A DNA stretch of 64,000 nucleotides from Galbibacter sp. BG1 (GCF_013391805.1 NZ_CP058364.1:1178501-1242500), one strand, 5' to 3'. Positions 38,123-48,358 are shown, counted from the stretch's first letter. Made by a program: numbers and translations. The notes: generated by a model from the sequence alone, not told the origin.

Positions 38123-39037
38123 ATGCATGTACAATGGGAAGGTGTAATGCCAGCAGTGACCACAAAGTTTGATGAAAATGATTCGTTAGACCTGCAAATG
38201 TTTGAAGTTAATATTAAAGCACAGCTCGAGGCGGGCGTAAGTGGCATTATTTTAGGCGGAACACTGGGAGAAGCAAGCACCCTTACAGATGAGGAAAAGG
38301 TAACTTTAATAAAAGAAACGGTGCGTATTGTGGATGGAAAAATTCCGGTAATTATTAATATTGCCGAGCAAACTACAAAAGGTGCAATTAAAGCAGCAGC
38401 TACGGCTAAGCAAAATGGAGCCAGCGGCCTTATGATGCTCCCTCCAATGCGCTATAAAGCCAATGATTTTGAAACAGTCACCTATTTTAAAGAGGTAGCA
38501 AGTAGTACCGATTTACCTATAATGGTTTATAATAATCCTGTAGATTACGGTATCGAAGTAACCTTAGATATGTTTGAAGAATTATTGGAGTGCGGGAATA
38601 TCCAAGCAGTTAAAGAATCTACTAGGGATATCTCCAACGTAACCCGTATTAAAAATAGATTTGGAAACCGGCTAAAAGTTTTAACGGGAGTAGACACCCT
38701 GGGTCTGGAAAGTATATTCATGGGCGCTGATGGCTGGGTTGCCGGTCTTGTTTGTGCTTTTCCGGAAGAAACAGTAGCTATTTATAAGCTGGCAAAAGCA
38801 GGTAAAAATATAGAAGCTCTTTCTATTTATCGATGGTTTTTACCTTTATTGGAGCTCGATATCAATCCCCAATTGGTACAAAACATCAAATTGGCAGAGG
38901 TAGCCACCGGCATTGGAACAGAAAGAGTAAGAGCTCCCAGACTACCACTGCAAGGAGAAGAACGCAAACGTGTTTTAAAAGTCATCGAAAATGGAATGAA
39001 AAACCGCCCAAAATTACCCGCGTACAAATCGCTTTAA
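38123..39037 (+). CDS. DapA-family deaminase, probable 1-pyrroline-4-hydroxy-2-carboxylate deaminase
   Basis: A 304-aa class I aldolase-fold protein (DHDPS/NAL superfamily). Schiff-base Lys164 (QAVKESTRD), Tyr136 (MVYNNPVDY) and the glycine-rich GGTLGEASTLT loop are present. In hydroxyproline degradation this family turns 1-pyrroline-4-hydroxy-2-carboxylate into 2-oxoglutarate semialdehyde plus ammonia. This assignment rests on the neighbouring semialdehyde dehydrogenase, epimerase and FAD-dependent dehydrogenase, not on sequence alone. It is the first gene of the cluster. Dihydrodipicolinate synthase is the less likely alternative. Confidence 0.85.
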   Translation: MHVQWEGVMPAVTTKFDENDSLDLQMFEVNIKAQLEAGVSGIILGGTLGEASTLTDEEKVTLIKETVRIVDGKIPVIINIAEQTTKGAIKAAATAKQNGASGLMMLPPMRYKANDFETVTYFKEVASSTDLPIMVYNNPVDYGIEVTLDMFEELLECGNIQAVKESTRDISNVTRIKNRFGNRLKVLTGVDTLGLESIFMGADGWVAGLVCAFPEETVAIYKLAKAGKNIEALSIYRWFLPLLELDINPQLVQNIKLAEVATGIGTERVRAPRLPLQGEERKRVLKVIENGMKNRPKLPAYKSL

Positions 39038-39157
39038 GCAGACGGCGCATAGAAATAACAAATCTTAATACCAACCAATTAGATATAAAAGGCTTATTTT
39101 AAGCTAGTTTTTGGAAACATCCCTTAAAATTCAGAAATAATAAAAACAGGTTTTTAA

Positions 39158-40741
39158 ATGATCACAGGAAAAAATTATATCGGTGATGAACGCATCGCAA
39201 AAGGAAACAAAACCTATAAAACATTTAATCCGAAGGAAAACAAAGAAACTCCATATTCATTTTATGAAGCTACGGAAGATGAAATAAACCAAGCAGTCGA
39301 ACTGGCCTCTGAAGCTTTTCAAACCTATAAAAACGTTTCCGGAGCTAAAAAAGCTGATTTCCTCAATGCTATTGCTGAAGAAATTGAGGCACTTGGCGAT
39401 CTTCTTATAGAAACATATGTGGCAGAATCTGGTCTTCCAGAGGGAAGGGCAAAAGGCGAACGTGGGAGAACGATGGGACAATTAAGAGCGTTTGCTTCCT
39501 TGTTGCAAGAAGGTTCTTGGGTAGAAGCCACGATAGATACGGCGCAACCAAAACGAGAGCCCTTGCCAAAACCAGACATTCGTAAAATGTTGTTTCCCAT
39601 AGGCCCTGTAGTAGTTTTTGGAGCCAGTAATTTCCCTTTGGCTTTCTCTACAGCGGGCGGAGATACTGCCAGCGCATTGGCGGCAGGATGCCCTGTAATT
39701 GTTAAGAGCCACCCGATGCATGCCGGTACGGGTGAATTGGTTGCTGAAGCGATTATTAAGGCTGCCAAAAAAACTGGGATGCCCAATGGTGTGTTTTCTA
39801 ACTTAAACAGCAGCGGGATAGAAGTAGGTCAGCAATTGGTTAAGCATCCCACAGTTAAGGCCGTTGGTTTTACCGGGAGTATTAAAGGAGGAACTGCGCT
39901 TTCTAAATTAGCACAAGAACGCAAAGAACCCATACCTGTATATGCAGAAATGGGAAGCATTAACCCTGTTGTTATTTTACCCTCTGCCTTAAAAGAACAT
40001 AGCAGTCACTGGGCTCAACAATACGCTGCTTCCATTACTTTGGGAGCGGGACAATTTTGTACCAATCCTGGTCTTTTATTGGCTGTTAAAAGCGATGCTT
40101 TAAATGGTTTTATAACCCAATTAGGTAAAGAAATATCCCAGATCGCTCCTACCGCCATGTTACACCCCAATATTTGTGATACCTACCAAAAGAATATGGA
40201 ACTCGCCTCTGCACAAGACAAGACAAAATTGGTAGGTGCATACGAAGGACAAGCGTCGCCAAACTTCGGAAAACAAAAAGTACTAACCGTTAACGGCCAG
40301 GAATTCCTAAAAAACACCTTGTTACATCAGGAAGTTTTTGGCCCTTACTCGCTGGTGGTTCAATGCGAGAATGATGAAGAATTAAAACATATACTAGAAG
40401 CACTGGAAGGACAATTAACGGGTACTGTTTTAGGAAATAAAGACGAGTTAAAAAACAAATCGGCTCTTATAGATGCTTTAAAAGAACGGGTTGGGAGGCT
40501 TATTTTAAATAGTGTCCCTACAGGAGTCGAAGTTTGCCCTTCCATGCACCATGGAGGTCCATTTCCAGCCACTACCGATGCCAAATACACTTCGGTTGGT
40601 GTTGCTGCCATTAAAAGGTGGGTACGCCCTGTGGCCTACCAAAATTGGCCCGTGGAACTCTTGCCACAAGCATTACAAAACACCAATCCACTTAAAGTAA
40701 TGCGCTTGGTAAATGGGGAATATTCCAATAAACCGATTTAA
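39158..40741 (+). CDS. Aldehyde dehydrogenase, probable 2-oxoglutarate semialdehyde dehydrogenase
   Basis: An NAD(P)-dependent aldehyde dehydrogenase, 527 aa, of the KGSADH (2,5-dioxovalerate dehydrogenase) branch. Catalytic Cys301 lies in GAGQFCTNPG and the general-base Glu264 in YAEMGSINP. The longer length and the PFPATTDAKYTSVG C-terminal motif are typical of this branch. It would oxidise the product of the upstream deaminase to 2-oxoglutarate, completing the route into the TCA cycle. It ends 10 bp before the next gene. Confidence 0.9.
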   Translation: MITGKNYIGDERIAKGNKTYKTFNPKENKETPYSFYEATEDEINQAVELASEAFQTYKNVSGAKKADFLNAIAEEIEALGDLLIETYVAESGLPEGRAKGERGRTMGQLRAFASLLQEGSWVEATIDTAQPKREPLPKPDIRKMLFPIGPVVVFGASNFPLAFSTAGGDTASALAAGCPVIVKSHPMHAGTGELVAEAIIKAAKKTGMPNGVFSNLNSSGIEVGQQLVKHPTVKAVGFTGSIKGGTALSKLAQERKEPIPVYAEMGSINPVVILPSALKEHSSHWAQQYAASITLGAGQFCTNPGLLLAVKSDALNGFITQLGKEISQIAPTAMLHPNICDTYQKNMELASAQDKTKLVGAYEGQASPNFGKQKVLTVNGQEFLKNTLLHQEVFGPYSLVVQCENDEELKHILEALEGQLTGTVLGNKDELKNKSALIDALKERVGRLILNSVPTGVEVCPSMHHGGPFPATTDAKYTSVGVAAIKRWVRPVAYQNWPVELLPQALQNTNPLKVMRLVNGEYSNKPI

Positions 40742-40751
40742 AATCCTAACC

Positions 40752-42482
40752 ATGCAAAAAATTCGTTTCTCCATAAAAATTCTTATTATAACTGTGCTAC
40801 TATTCTCTTGCACTAAAAAAGAGGACGATGCCTCTGCACAGCTTGCCAATATTATTCAGGAAGTAGAAGATTTTAAACTTTACAAGGAAGAAACACATCC
40901 GTTGGGAAATTATGAAAAGGAACTGTTTAAAAAAGATGCCGATTTTGCCCAGGGTCAACTGGAAAAATTGAACTCGATAGATAAGGAGAAACTTTCCGAA
41001 ACAGAGGAAATCTCTTTGGAATTGCTTCAGTTTACACTGCAGGATAGGGTAGATTTTTACACCTACGAAATGTACTTAAATCCCATTCAAGCAGATCAAG
41101 GCTTTCATCTTAACTTAAATTATCGGGTTAAACCCATATTAGATTATTCGGGAGCGAAAGCGTATCTCAATATGTTGAATGACATTCCGCATTTTGTAGA
41201 TCAGAATTTAGCGCTTATTCGGGAAGGTATTGAAAAAGGGGTTTCACAGCCAAAAATTATTTTTAAAGGATACGAATCTTCTTATAACAATCACATTGTT
41301 GATACTGTTACCAATAGCTATTTCTATTCGCCCTTGAAACAGCTCCCCGATGTTTTAACGAAGTCGCAAAAAGATTCTGTTACAGCCGCTGCAAAAATTG
41401 CGATTAAAGAAAAGGTGATTCCATCATTTAAAAAAGTCAAAACGTTTTTTGAAGAAGAGTACCTCCCCAACACTCGTGAGGCCATTGGTGTTTCGGAAAC
41501 GCCATCTGGAAAGGAGTTTTACCAAAACAGGATAAATTTTTACACCACTTCCAAAGAATATACCGCCAACGATATTCATGAATTGGGATTGCGTGAGGTT
41601 GCCCGAATTAAGGCTGAAATGGAAAAACTAATTCAAGAAGTCGAATTTAAAGGTTCTTTTGAGGGCTTTTTGCAGTTTCTACGCACCGATAAACAATTCT
41701 ATGCCACCAGTGGCAGGGAATTATTAAAGGAAGCTAGGGATATTGCCAAAAGGATTGATGCCGAGCTGCCAAAATATTTTAAAACCTTGCCTAGAAAACC
41801 TTATGGCGTAAAGGAGGTTCCCGAGGCGATTGCACCAAAATATACAAGCGGCAGATACGCTGGGAGTTCGAAAAGTACAGAGCCTGGCTTCTATTTGGTT
41901 AACACTTATAATTTACCGAGCAGGCCGCTGTACAACCTTCCTGCATTAACGGCTCACGAAGCGGTTCCTGGACATCACCTTCAAGGTTCTTTAAACAATG
42001 AACTGGGAGATAGCATTCCAAAATTCAGAAAAAACCTTTACCTATCGGCTTATGGCGAAGGCTGGGCTCTATACACCGAATCCCTCGCGGGAGAAATGGG
42101 AATTTACACGACACCTTATGAAGAATTTGGAAAATTAACCTATGAAATGTGGAGGGCTTGCAGACTGGTGGTAGATACAGGCATTCATGCCAAAGGCTGG
42201 TCTCGGGAAGAAGTGGTGGAATACATGAAAAGCAACACTGCATTGTCTGAGCATGAGATAAACACAGAAACCGACCGCTACATTGGATGGCCGGGCCAAG
42301 CCATTTCCTACAAAATAGGGGCTTTAAAAATCAAAGAGCTAAGACAAAAGGCTGAAAATATGTTGGGAGCGAAGTTTAACATTCGCGACTTCCATGAGAT
42401 TATACTTGAACAGGGCACCGTTACTTTGCCTATTTTAGAAGAAAGGGTAACTAACTACATTAAAGAAGTTTCAGAAAAATAA
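40752..42482 (+). CDS. DUF885 family lipoprotein, predicted metallopeptidase
   Basis: A ~576-aa exported lipoprotein of the DUF885 family. The lipobox is LLFSCTKKED. The zinc-binding HExxxxHH motif is HEAVPGHH (first His ~402), followed by AYGEGWALYTESL, the second metal site. DUF885 proteins are thought to be peptidases; one inference is that it releases peptides or amino acids, possibly hydroxyproline-containing, for the cluster. I use ATG 40752; the earlier in-frame ATG lies inside the dehydrogenase gene and adds no signal-peptide feature. Confidence 0.85.
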   Translation: MQKIRFSIKILIITVLLFSCTKKEDDASAQLANIIQEVEDFKLYKEETHPLGNYEKELFKKDADFAQGQLEKLNSIDKEKLSETEEISLELLQFTLQDRVDFYTYEMYLNPIQADQGFHLNLNYRVKPILDYSGAKAYLNMLNDIPHFVDQNLALIREGIEKGVSQPKIIFKGYESSYNNHIVDTVTNSYFYSPLKQLPDVLTKSQKDSVTAAAKIAIKEKVIPSFKKVKTFFEEEYLPNTREAIGVSETPSGKEFYQNRINFYTTSKEYTANDIHELGLREVARIKAEMEKLIQEVEFKGSFEGFLQFLRTDKQFYATSGRELLKEARDIAKRIDAELPKYFKTLPRKPYGVKEVPEAIAPKYTSGRYAGSSKSTEPGFYLVNTYNLPSRPLYNLPALTAHEAVPGHHLQGSLNNELGDSIPKFRKNLYLSAYGEGWALYTESLAGEMGIYTTPYEEFGKLTYEMWRACRLVVDTGIHAKGWSREEVVEYMKSNTALSEHEINTETDRYIGWPGQAISYKIGALKIKELRQKAENMLGAKFNIRDFHEIILEQGTVTLPILEERVTNYIKEVSEK

Positions 42483-42498
42483 AACGTTATTATAGTTT

Positions 42499-43506
42499 AT
42501 GGCAAGAAAAACGTTTTTTTGCGTTGATGCTCATACCTGCGGAAATCCCGTACGCCTTATCGCTGGAGGCGGACCAAATCTCTTTGGGAAGGACATGAGC
42601 GAAAAAAGACAACACTTCATTAAAGAGTTCGATTGGATTCGAAAAGGGTTAATGTTTGAACCTCGTGGGCATGATATGATGAGCGGAAGCTTAATTTATC
42701 CCCCCATAAACCCAGAAAACGACTTTGGGATCATTTTTGTAGAAACCAGCGGATGCCTCCCAATGTGTGGGCACGGCACTATTGGAACCATCACGATAGC
42801 TATTGAAGAAGGTCTTGTAACTCCAAAAACCCCTGGAAAAATAAAAATGGAAGCTCCCGCAGGACTTATAGAGATTGAATACCAACAAACGGGCGCAAAA
42901 GTAGATTGGGTAAAACTTATTAATGTAAAATCATATTTGGCAGCTACCGAATTAACCATTCATTCGGAGGTATTGGGAGAGTTAATCTTTGATGTTTCTT
43001 ACGGCGGAAATTTTTATGCCATTATCGATCCACAAAAGAATTTCGTAGGTATTCATGAATTTTCTGCCAGTAAACTCATCCATATCAGTCAAGAAATACG
43101 TCAAAAAATAAATGTAAAATATAAAGATCGTTTTGTTCACCCAGAGGATGCCACCATCAATGGGGTAAGCCATATTCTGTGGACAGGAAACCCCATAAAC
43201 CCATTATCTACGGCCCGAAATGCGGTTTTTTATGGAGATAAAGCCATAGATCGTTCTCCTTGTGGCACTGGAACTTCCGCAAGAATGGCGCAATGGCATG
43301 CTAAAGGAATGCTTCAAAAAGGGGAAGAATTTGTGCACGAAAGTTTTATAGGCTCCCAGTTTATAGGAAGAATTGAAAAAGAAACTATCTTAGCTGGTCA
43401 AAGTGCCATAATACCCAGCATTCAAGGATGGGCAAAAGTATATGGCTACAATAAAATTATAATAGATGATGAAGATCCATATGCTCATGGGTTTCAAGTA
43501 ATTTAG
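42499..43506 (+). CDS. 4-hydroxyproline 2-epimerase (proline racemase family)
   Basis: A 335-aa proline-racemase-fold enzyme. Both catalytic cysteines are present: Cys90 (MCGHGTIG) and Cys255 (DRSPCGTGTSARM), so it is a racemase/epimerase rather than the trans-3-hydroxyproline dehydratase, which has Thr at the second site. In this context it converts trans-4-hydroxy-L-proline to cis-4-hydroxy-D-proline, the first step of the pathway. It is 17 bp after the DUF885 gene and 12 bp before the dehydrogenase. Confidence 0.93.
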   Translation: MARKTFFCVDAHTCGNPVRLIAGGGPNLFGKDMSEKRQHFIKEFDWIRKGLMFEPRGHDMMSGSLIYPPINPENDFGIIFVETSGCLPMCGHGTIGTITIAIEEGLVTPKTPGKIKMEAPAGLIEIEYQQTGAKVDWVKLINVKSYLAATELTIHSEVLGELIFDVSYGGNFYAIIDPQKNFVGIHEFSASKLIHISQEIRQKINVKYKDRFVHPEDATINGVSHILWTGNPINPLSTARNAVFYGDKAIDRSPCGTGTSARMAQWHAKGMLQKGEEFVHESFIGSQFIGRIEKETILAGQSAIIPSIQGWAKVYGYNKIIIDDEDPYAHGFQVI

Positions 43507-43518
43507 AAAGCAAAATAT

Positions 43519-44772
43519 ATGCAAAAAAATATTGTAATTATTGGCGGAGGGATTGTAGGGCTATCTTCGGCCTACTATTTACATAAGGCTGGTCACGATG
43601 TAACAGTAATTGATAAAGGCACTATTAGCGAAGGCGCCTCTTTTGTTAATGCAGGCTATATTACGCCAAGCCATATAATTCCGCTAGCTTCCCCTGGCAT
43701 GATTGCAAAGGGTATAAAATGGATGTTCAATTCTTCCAGTCCGTTTTATATGAAACCTCGATGGGATGCTGACTTTTTTAAGTGGTCCTGGTATTTTCAT
43801 AAATCGTCTACCAAAGAAAAAGTAACCAAAGCCATCCCTGTTATTAAAGACATCAATTTGTTGAGCAGGGATCTTTATAAGGAGATGCTTAGATCTGAAG
43901 ATTTAGGCCCATTTCACCTAGAACAGAACGGACTCCTAATGCTGTACAAAACCGAAAAAGCAGGAGCGAGTGAAATGGCTGTCGCCGAAAAAGCAGCTTT
44001 TGAAGGATTGGAAGTTCGCCATCTTGATTATTATGAATTAAACAACTTGGAACCTAATGTTACCATAGATGCCAAAGGAGCTATTTTTTATGAATGTGAC
44101 GGCCACAGTACCCCGACGGAAATTATGAGCAAAATGCTCGCCTATCTAAAAGCGCATAATGTGGATATAAAAACGCAGGAAACCGTTGAAAAAATTAAGG
44201 TTGATAGGGATAAGATACAAGAAGTACAAACCGATAAAAGCCTTTATCATCCAGATGAGGTAATTATAGCCTCGGGCTCCTGGAGCGGTGAAATGGCTAA
44301 AAAAATAGGGGCTAACCTTCCTCTTCAGGCAGGGAAAGGATATAGAATAGACCTACATAGGCCTACCCACATTAAATTACCGGCCATCTTGATGGAAGCC
44401 AAAACTGCAATGACCCCCATGAATGGCTTTACCCGATTTGCAGGGACGATGGAATTTTCAGGGATTAATCCAACCATCCGAAAGGAACGTGTAGAAGCTA
44501 TTGCAAAAGCCGCCAAAGCGTATTATCCAGATATCGACATTACTTCCGAAGAAAAACAAAAAGCACAAAGTGGCCTACGCCCTGTCTCCCCAGATGGGCT
44601 GCCCTACATTGGCCGAACCAAACATTGTAAGAATGTTGTTTTTGCCACAGGACATGCCATGATGGGTTGGAGCTTAGGACCAGCGACCGGAAAACTGGTT
44701 GCAGAAATTATTAATGAAGAAAAAACTTCTATGAATTTAGACGCCTTTAGCCCCGATAGAAGCTTTAAATAA
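43519..44772 (+). CDS. FAD-dependent oxidoreductase, probable D-hydroxyproline dehydrogenase
   Basis: A 417-aa DAO-fold flavoprotein similar to D-amino-acid dehydrogenase DadA. The FAD-binding motif is IGGGIVGLSSAYYL (residues ~7-20). The C terminus has GLRPVSPDGLPYIGRT and ATGHAMMGWSLGPATGKLV. It should oxidise cis-4-hydroxy-D-proline to 1-pyrroline-4-hydroxy-2-carboxylate. It is the last gene of the cluster. DadA-type action on D-alanine is an alternative that context makes less likely. Confidence 0.9.
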   Translation: MQKNIVIIGGGIVGLSSAYYLHKAGHDVTVIDKGTISEGASFVNAGYITPSHIIPLASPGMIAKGIKWMFNSSSPFYMKPRWDADFFKWSWYFHKSSTKEKVTKAIPVIKDINLLSRDLYKEMLRSEDLGPFHLEQNGLLMLYKTEKAGASEMAVAEKAAFEGLEVRHLDYYELNNLEPNVTIDAKGAIFYECDGHSTPTEIMSKMLAYLKAHNVDIKTQETVEKIKVDRDKIQEVQTDKSLYHPDEVIIASGSWSGEMAKKIGANLPLQAGKGYRIDLHRPTHIKLPAILMEAKTAMTPMNGFTRFAGTMEFSGINPTIRKERVEAIAKAAKAYYPDIDITSEEKQKAQSGLRPVSPDGLPYIGRTKHCKNVVFATGHAMMGWSLGPATGKLVAEIINEEKTSMNLDAFSPDRSFK

Positions 44773-44913
44773 CTTAAAATGTCAGTTTTTAAAAACAGAT
44801 AAGAACCTGTCAACTAAATTCATACATCTTTTACAGTGAAAATTATTGCTTCTTTAACAGAATTTTTCAAATATTTTTTTATAATGTAGTTAGTACAAAT
44901 TTAAAATCGATAT

Positions 44914-45108
44914 ATGTTAAAAACTGTAGTAAAAGAAGGAGAGAGTATTGAAAGAGCGTTAAAGCGCTATAAAAGAAAATTTAGAAATACTAAAGTGCTT
45001 CAACAACTTAGAGATAGACAGCAATACACAAAACCTTCAGAAGAAAGGCGTCAAATAAAACAAAAAGCGGCTTACAAAGAGCAATACCTAAGAGACCAAG
45101 AAGAATAA
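44914..45108 (+). CDS. rpsU: 30S ribosomal protein S21
   Basis: S21, 64 aa, very basic, MLKTVVKEGESIERALKRYK at the N terminus, as expected. It sits alone between the hydroxyproline cluster and the MutS-like gene. Confidence 0.96.
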   Translation: MLKTVVKEGESIERALKRYKRKFRNTKVLQQLRDRQQYTKPSEERRQIKQKAAYKEQYLRDQEE

Positions 45109-45181
45109 ATGCATTTTGGCTTTTAGATTTGGAATATTTATTTAGTTTTACCCGTAAAGCTAGACGAATATTGTATTCTAA

Positions 45182-46951
45182 ATGAAAAATCCGCAACAAT
45201 ACTATACTGAAAAAATTTCAATTTTTCAGCAAGACTTAACGGCAGTCAAAAAAACACTTACCACACTTAGTGTTTTTAGGCTGCTTGTTTTTTTAGGTCT
45301 GGTCGCAATCCTTTATTTTTTCTGGGAAAACACCATAATTTTGGTGCCCAGCATTCTTGTATCCTTTGTTCTATTTATTGGTTTGGTTTCTAAATACAGT
45401 GACTTTAAGTACAAGAAAAACAAAATTCTAGAACGGATAAAGATCAACAGAACTGAATTAAAAGTGCTTGAAAAAGATTTTCACTTTCTTGAAGAGGGAA
45501 AGTCGTTCTCCAATTATACCCATGATTTTAGTCACGACATTGATCTCTTTGGCAAGGGTAGCTTCTTTCAATACAGCAATAGAACCGCCACTGAAGCCGG
45601 TAGAAAACACCTCGCTTCCCTTTACCTTGAAAACAATCCCGCAGATATCTCAAAAAAACAGCAAGCCATTAAGGAGCTTGCAGAAAAAATTGAATGGAGA
45701 CATGATTTTAGTGCCACTGCAGCACAAGTAAAAACGGAAGTCCCAGCAGAAAACATTGCTAAATGGTTAAAAAGTCACCATCCCATAATAAAAAAGAAAT
45801 GGACGTGGCTACCTTATGTTTTTTCTATCTGCTCCTTATTAATTTTTACATTGGCATATCTCAATGTAATTTCAAGTTCACTTATTATTTATTGGTTTTT
45901 TATCGGTCTCACCGTTTCTGGTATTAAGGTTAAAAAAATTAATCACCTTTCTGAAAACACCTCTAAAACACAAGATACTTTTCAGCAATACCACCAGTTG
46001 ATCGCTAAAATTGAAAATACAACCTTCAGTAGCGAATTGCTTAAAGAAAAGCAGCAAATTATTTTAGGAAAGAACGAATCTACTTCTCAAATATTAAGAA
46101 GGTTTTCAAAGAGGCTCGACGCTTTGGAGCAACGGGGAAATTTATTGATTGCCGTCCCTGGAAATGCCTTTTTTCTTTTGGATAGGTTTAATACGTACCG
46201 CATTGAAAAATGGATCGCTGCCCACAAAAATGAAGTGGAGAAATGGTTTACGATAATTGCTTTTTTTGATGCCTATAATTCCCTCGGAAATTTTGCATAC
46301 AACCATCCTAAATATGCCTTTCCTAAAATAAATAAAGACCGAAATACCATAAAGGCAACAAGGCTGGGCCACCCACTAATTGATGAAAATAAGTTGGTAT
46401 ATAACGATTTTGACATACGAAAGGAACAGTTTTTTGTAATTACAGGAGCCAATATGGCCGGTAAAAGTACTTTTTTACGTACCGTATCCTTACATATTGT
46501 TATGGCCAATTGTGGTTTGCCAGTTTGCGCTTCTTCCAGCGAATACAGTCCTATTAAATTGATAACAAGCATGCGTACCGCTGATTCTCTCACCGATGAC
46601 GCTTCTTATTTTTATGCTGAACTGAAACGGCTTAAACTCATTGTAGATAAAATAAAAACAGACTCTTATTTTGTGGTCCTCGATGAAATACTAAAAGGCA
46701 CCAATAGTAAGGACAAAGCTATAGGCTCCCGAAAGTTTGTGGAAAAATTATCAGCTTCCAAATCTACGGGCATTATTGCTACCCACGACTTGAGTTTATG
46801 CGAAGTTGCCAAAGAAAATAAGGCTGTTAAAAATTACTTTTTTGAAGCTTTTATTAATGGAAAGGAACTTACTTTCGATTATAAGTTTAAAGAAGGTATT
46901 TGCGAAAATATGAATGCTTCTTTCTTGCTAAAAAATATGGGAATTGTATAA
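45182..46951 (+). CDS. Membrane-anchored MutS-like ATPase
   Basis: A 589-aa protein with a C-terminal MutS ATPase domain: Walker A TGANMAGKST (Lys428), Walker B VVLDEILKGTNSKD, and the GIIATHDLSL switch. It has no MutS mismatch-recognition (domain I) sequence. The N-terminal part has hydrophobic segments at residues ~30-70 and ~213-255, so it is membrane anchored. It belongs to the MutS-related lineage without mismatch repair; the role is unknown. The convergent end with tyrS is closed by a 32-bp palindromic terminator. Confidence 0.85.
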   Translation: MKNPQQYYTEKISIFQQDLTAVKKTLTTLSVFRLLVFLGLVAILYFFWENTIILVPSILVSFVLFIGLVSKYSDFKYKKNKILERIKINRTELKVLEKDFHFLEEGKSFSNYTHDFSHDIDLFGKGSFFQYSNRTATEAGRKHLASLYLENNPADISKKQQAIKELAEKIEWRHDFSATAAQVKTEVPAENIAKWLKSHHPIIKKKWTWLPYVFSICSLLIFTLAYLNVISSSLIIYWFFIGLTVSGIKVKKINHLSENTSKTQDTFQQYHQLIAKIENTTFSSELLKEKQQIILGKNESTSQILRRFSKRLDALEQRGNLLIAVPGNAFFLLDRFNTYRIEKWIAAHKNEVEKWFTIIAFFDAYNSLGNFAYNHPKYAFPKINKDRNTIKATRLGHPLIDENKLVYNDFDIRKEQFFVITGANMAGKSTFLRTVSLHIVMANCGLPVCASSSEYSPIKLITSMRTADSLTDDASYFYAELKRLKLIVDKIKTDSYFVVLDEILKGTNSKDKAIGSRKFVEKLSASKSTGIIATHDLSLCEVAKENKAVKNYFFEAFINGKELTFDYKFKEGICENMNASFLLKNMGIV

Positions 46952-46958
46952 AAATAAG

Positions 46959-46990
46959 ACACCTGACTGTTTTATAAAACAGTCAGGTGT
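46959..46990. terminator. 32-bp perfect palindrome between mutS-like and tyrS
   Basis: ACACCTGACTGTTTTA and its exact reverse complement TAAAACAGTCAGGTGT form a perfect bidirectional stem between two convergent genes. Confidence 0.85.
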
Positions 46991-47013
46991 ACAATCTCAT
47001 CTATTTTAAAAGT

Positions 47014-48327
47014 TTAAACCGTTCGAATTAAAAAATAGTTTTTCTTACCCCGTTGCAGCAATACAAACTTATTATTTATAAGATCTGTTGTTGTTATTGA
47101 ATAATCTTCGGTAACTTTTTCGCGATTAACGGAAATGGAATTTTCCTTAAGGGCCCTTCTTGCCTCGCCATTAGATTTTAAAAAACCTGTTTGGGCTGCC
47201 AAGGCTCCAATAACATCAAGTCCATTTTCAATATGTGTTCGTTCAACTTCCGCTTGGGGAACTCCTTCAAATACATCTAGAAATGTTTTCTCATTGAGCT
47301 GTTTTAAATCTTCAGCAGAACCACCAAATAGAATGTTAGATGCCTTTACCGCATTATCATATTCTTCTTTGGAATGTACGAAAGTGGTTACTTCTTCTGC
47401 TAATCTCTTTTGTAACAAGCGCATATGTGGAGCTTCTTTATGCTCTTCAACAAGTGCATCTATGGTTGCTTTATCTAAAAAAGTAAATATTTTAATATAC
47501 TTCTCGGCATCTTCATCAGAAGTGTTTAACCAAAATTGATAAAACTTATAAGGAGACGTCTTATCGGCATCCAGCCAGACGTTTCCACCTTCCGATTTCC
47601 CAAATTTGGAGCCGTCGGCTTTTGTAATAAGCGGACAAGTAAGCGCAAATGCTTTGGCAGGTTCGTTTCCTTCAGCATCTACATTCATACGTCTTACCAA
47701 TTCTGTCCCTGTGGTAATATTTCCCCACTGGTCGCTACCGCCCATTTGCAACATACAACCGTATTCTCTATGCAAATGGTAAAAGTCGTATCCTTGAATT
47801 AATTGGTAGGTAAATTCTGTAAAAGACATTCCCACTCCAGAATCGGCACTTAAGCGTTTCTTTACAGAATCTTTAGACATCATATAATTTACGGTAATAC
47901 GTTTCCCTACGTCCCTGGCAAATTCAATAAATGAAAAGTCTTTCATCCAATCGTAATTATTTACCAAGATTGGAGCGTTTTTAGTATCTGCATTAAAATC
48001 TAGATACTTGGAAAGCACGGCTCTTATCCCTGCTACATTTTTCGCTAAAGTTGCTTCGTCCAACAAATTTCGTTCATCTGATTTTCCTGAAGGATCCCCA
48101 ATCATTCCGGTAGCCCCTCCTACCAATGCAATGGGCCTATGACCTGCTTTATAGAGGTGAACCAATAGAATTATGGGCACCAAACTACCAATATGCAACG
48201 AATCGGAAGTAGGATCAAAACCAATATAGGCTGTAGTCATTTCTTTAGTAAGTTGCTCTTCGGTTCCAGGCATCATGTCGTGCACCATGCCTCTCCAACG
48301 TAATTCTTCTACCAAATTTGTGGTCAT
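47014..48327 (-). CDS. tyrS: Tyrosyl-tRNA synthetase
   Basis: TyrRS, 437 aa, charging tRNA-Tyr. HIGH-type motif [15 protein letters not shown]-type motif KFGKSEGG, and a C-terminal S4 RNA-binding domain ([18 protein letters not shown]). A -7 box TATCTTTG lies at 48351-48358, 24 bp upstream. Confidence 0.97.
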   Translation of the reverse strand: MTTNLVEELRWRGMVHDMMPGTEEQLTKEMTTAYIGFDPTSDSLHIGSLVPIILLVHLYKAGHRPIALVGGATGMIGDPSGKSDERNLLDEATLAKNVAGIRAVLSKYLDFNADTKNAPILVNNYDWMKDFSFIEFARDVGKRITVNYMMSKDSVKKRLSADSGVGMSFTEFTYQLIQGYDFYHLHREYGCMLQMGGSDQWGNITTGTELVRRMNVDAEGNEPAKAFALTCPLITKADGSKFGKSEGGNVWLDADKTSPYKFYQFWLNTSDEDAEKYIKIFTFLDKATIDALVEEHKEAPHMRLLQKRLAEEVTTFVHSKEEYDNAVKASNILFGGSAEDLKQLNEKTFLDVFEGVPQAEVERTHIENGLDVIGALAAQTGFLKSNGEARRALKENSISVNREKVTEDYSITTTDLINNKFVLLQRGKKNYFLIRTV

Positions 48328-48350
48328 TGTTTTTGTTTTTTAGACAGCCG

Positions 48351-48358
48351 CAAAGATA
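48351..48358 (-). promoter_or_regulatory. -7 box for tyrS
   Basis: TATCTTTG on the minus strand; the short leader carries no T-box-like structure. Confidence 0.55.

Noticed and set aside
38123-39037. dapA for lysine biosynthesis
   Set aside because: Family fold fits, but the neighbours are hydroxyproline catabolic enzymes and no other lysine genes are near.
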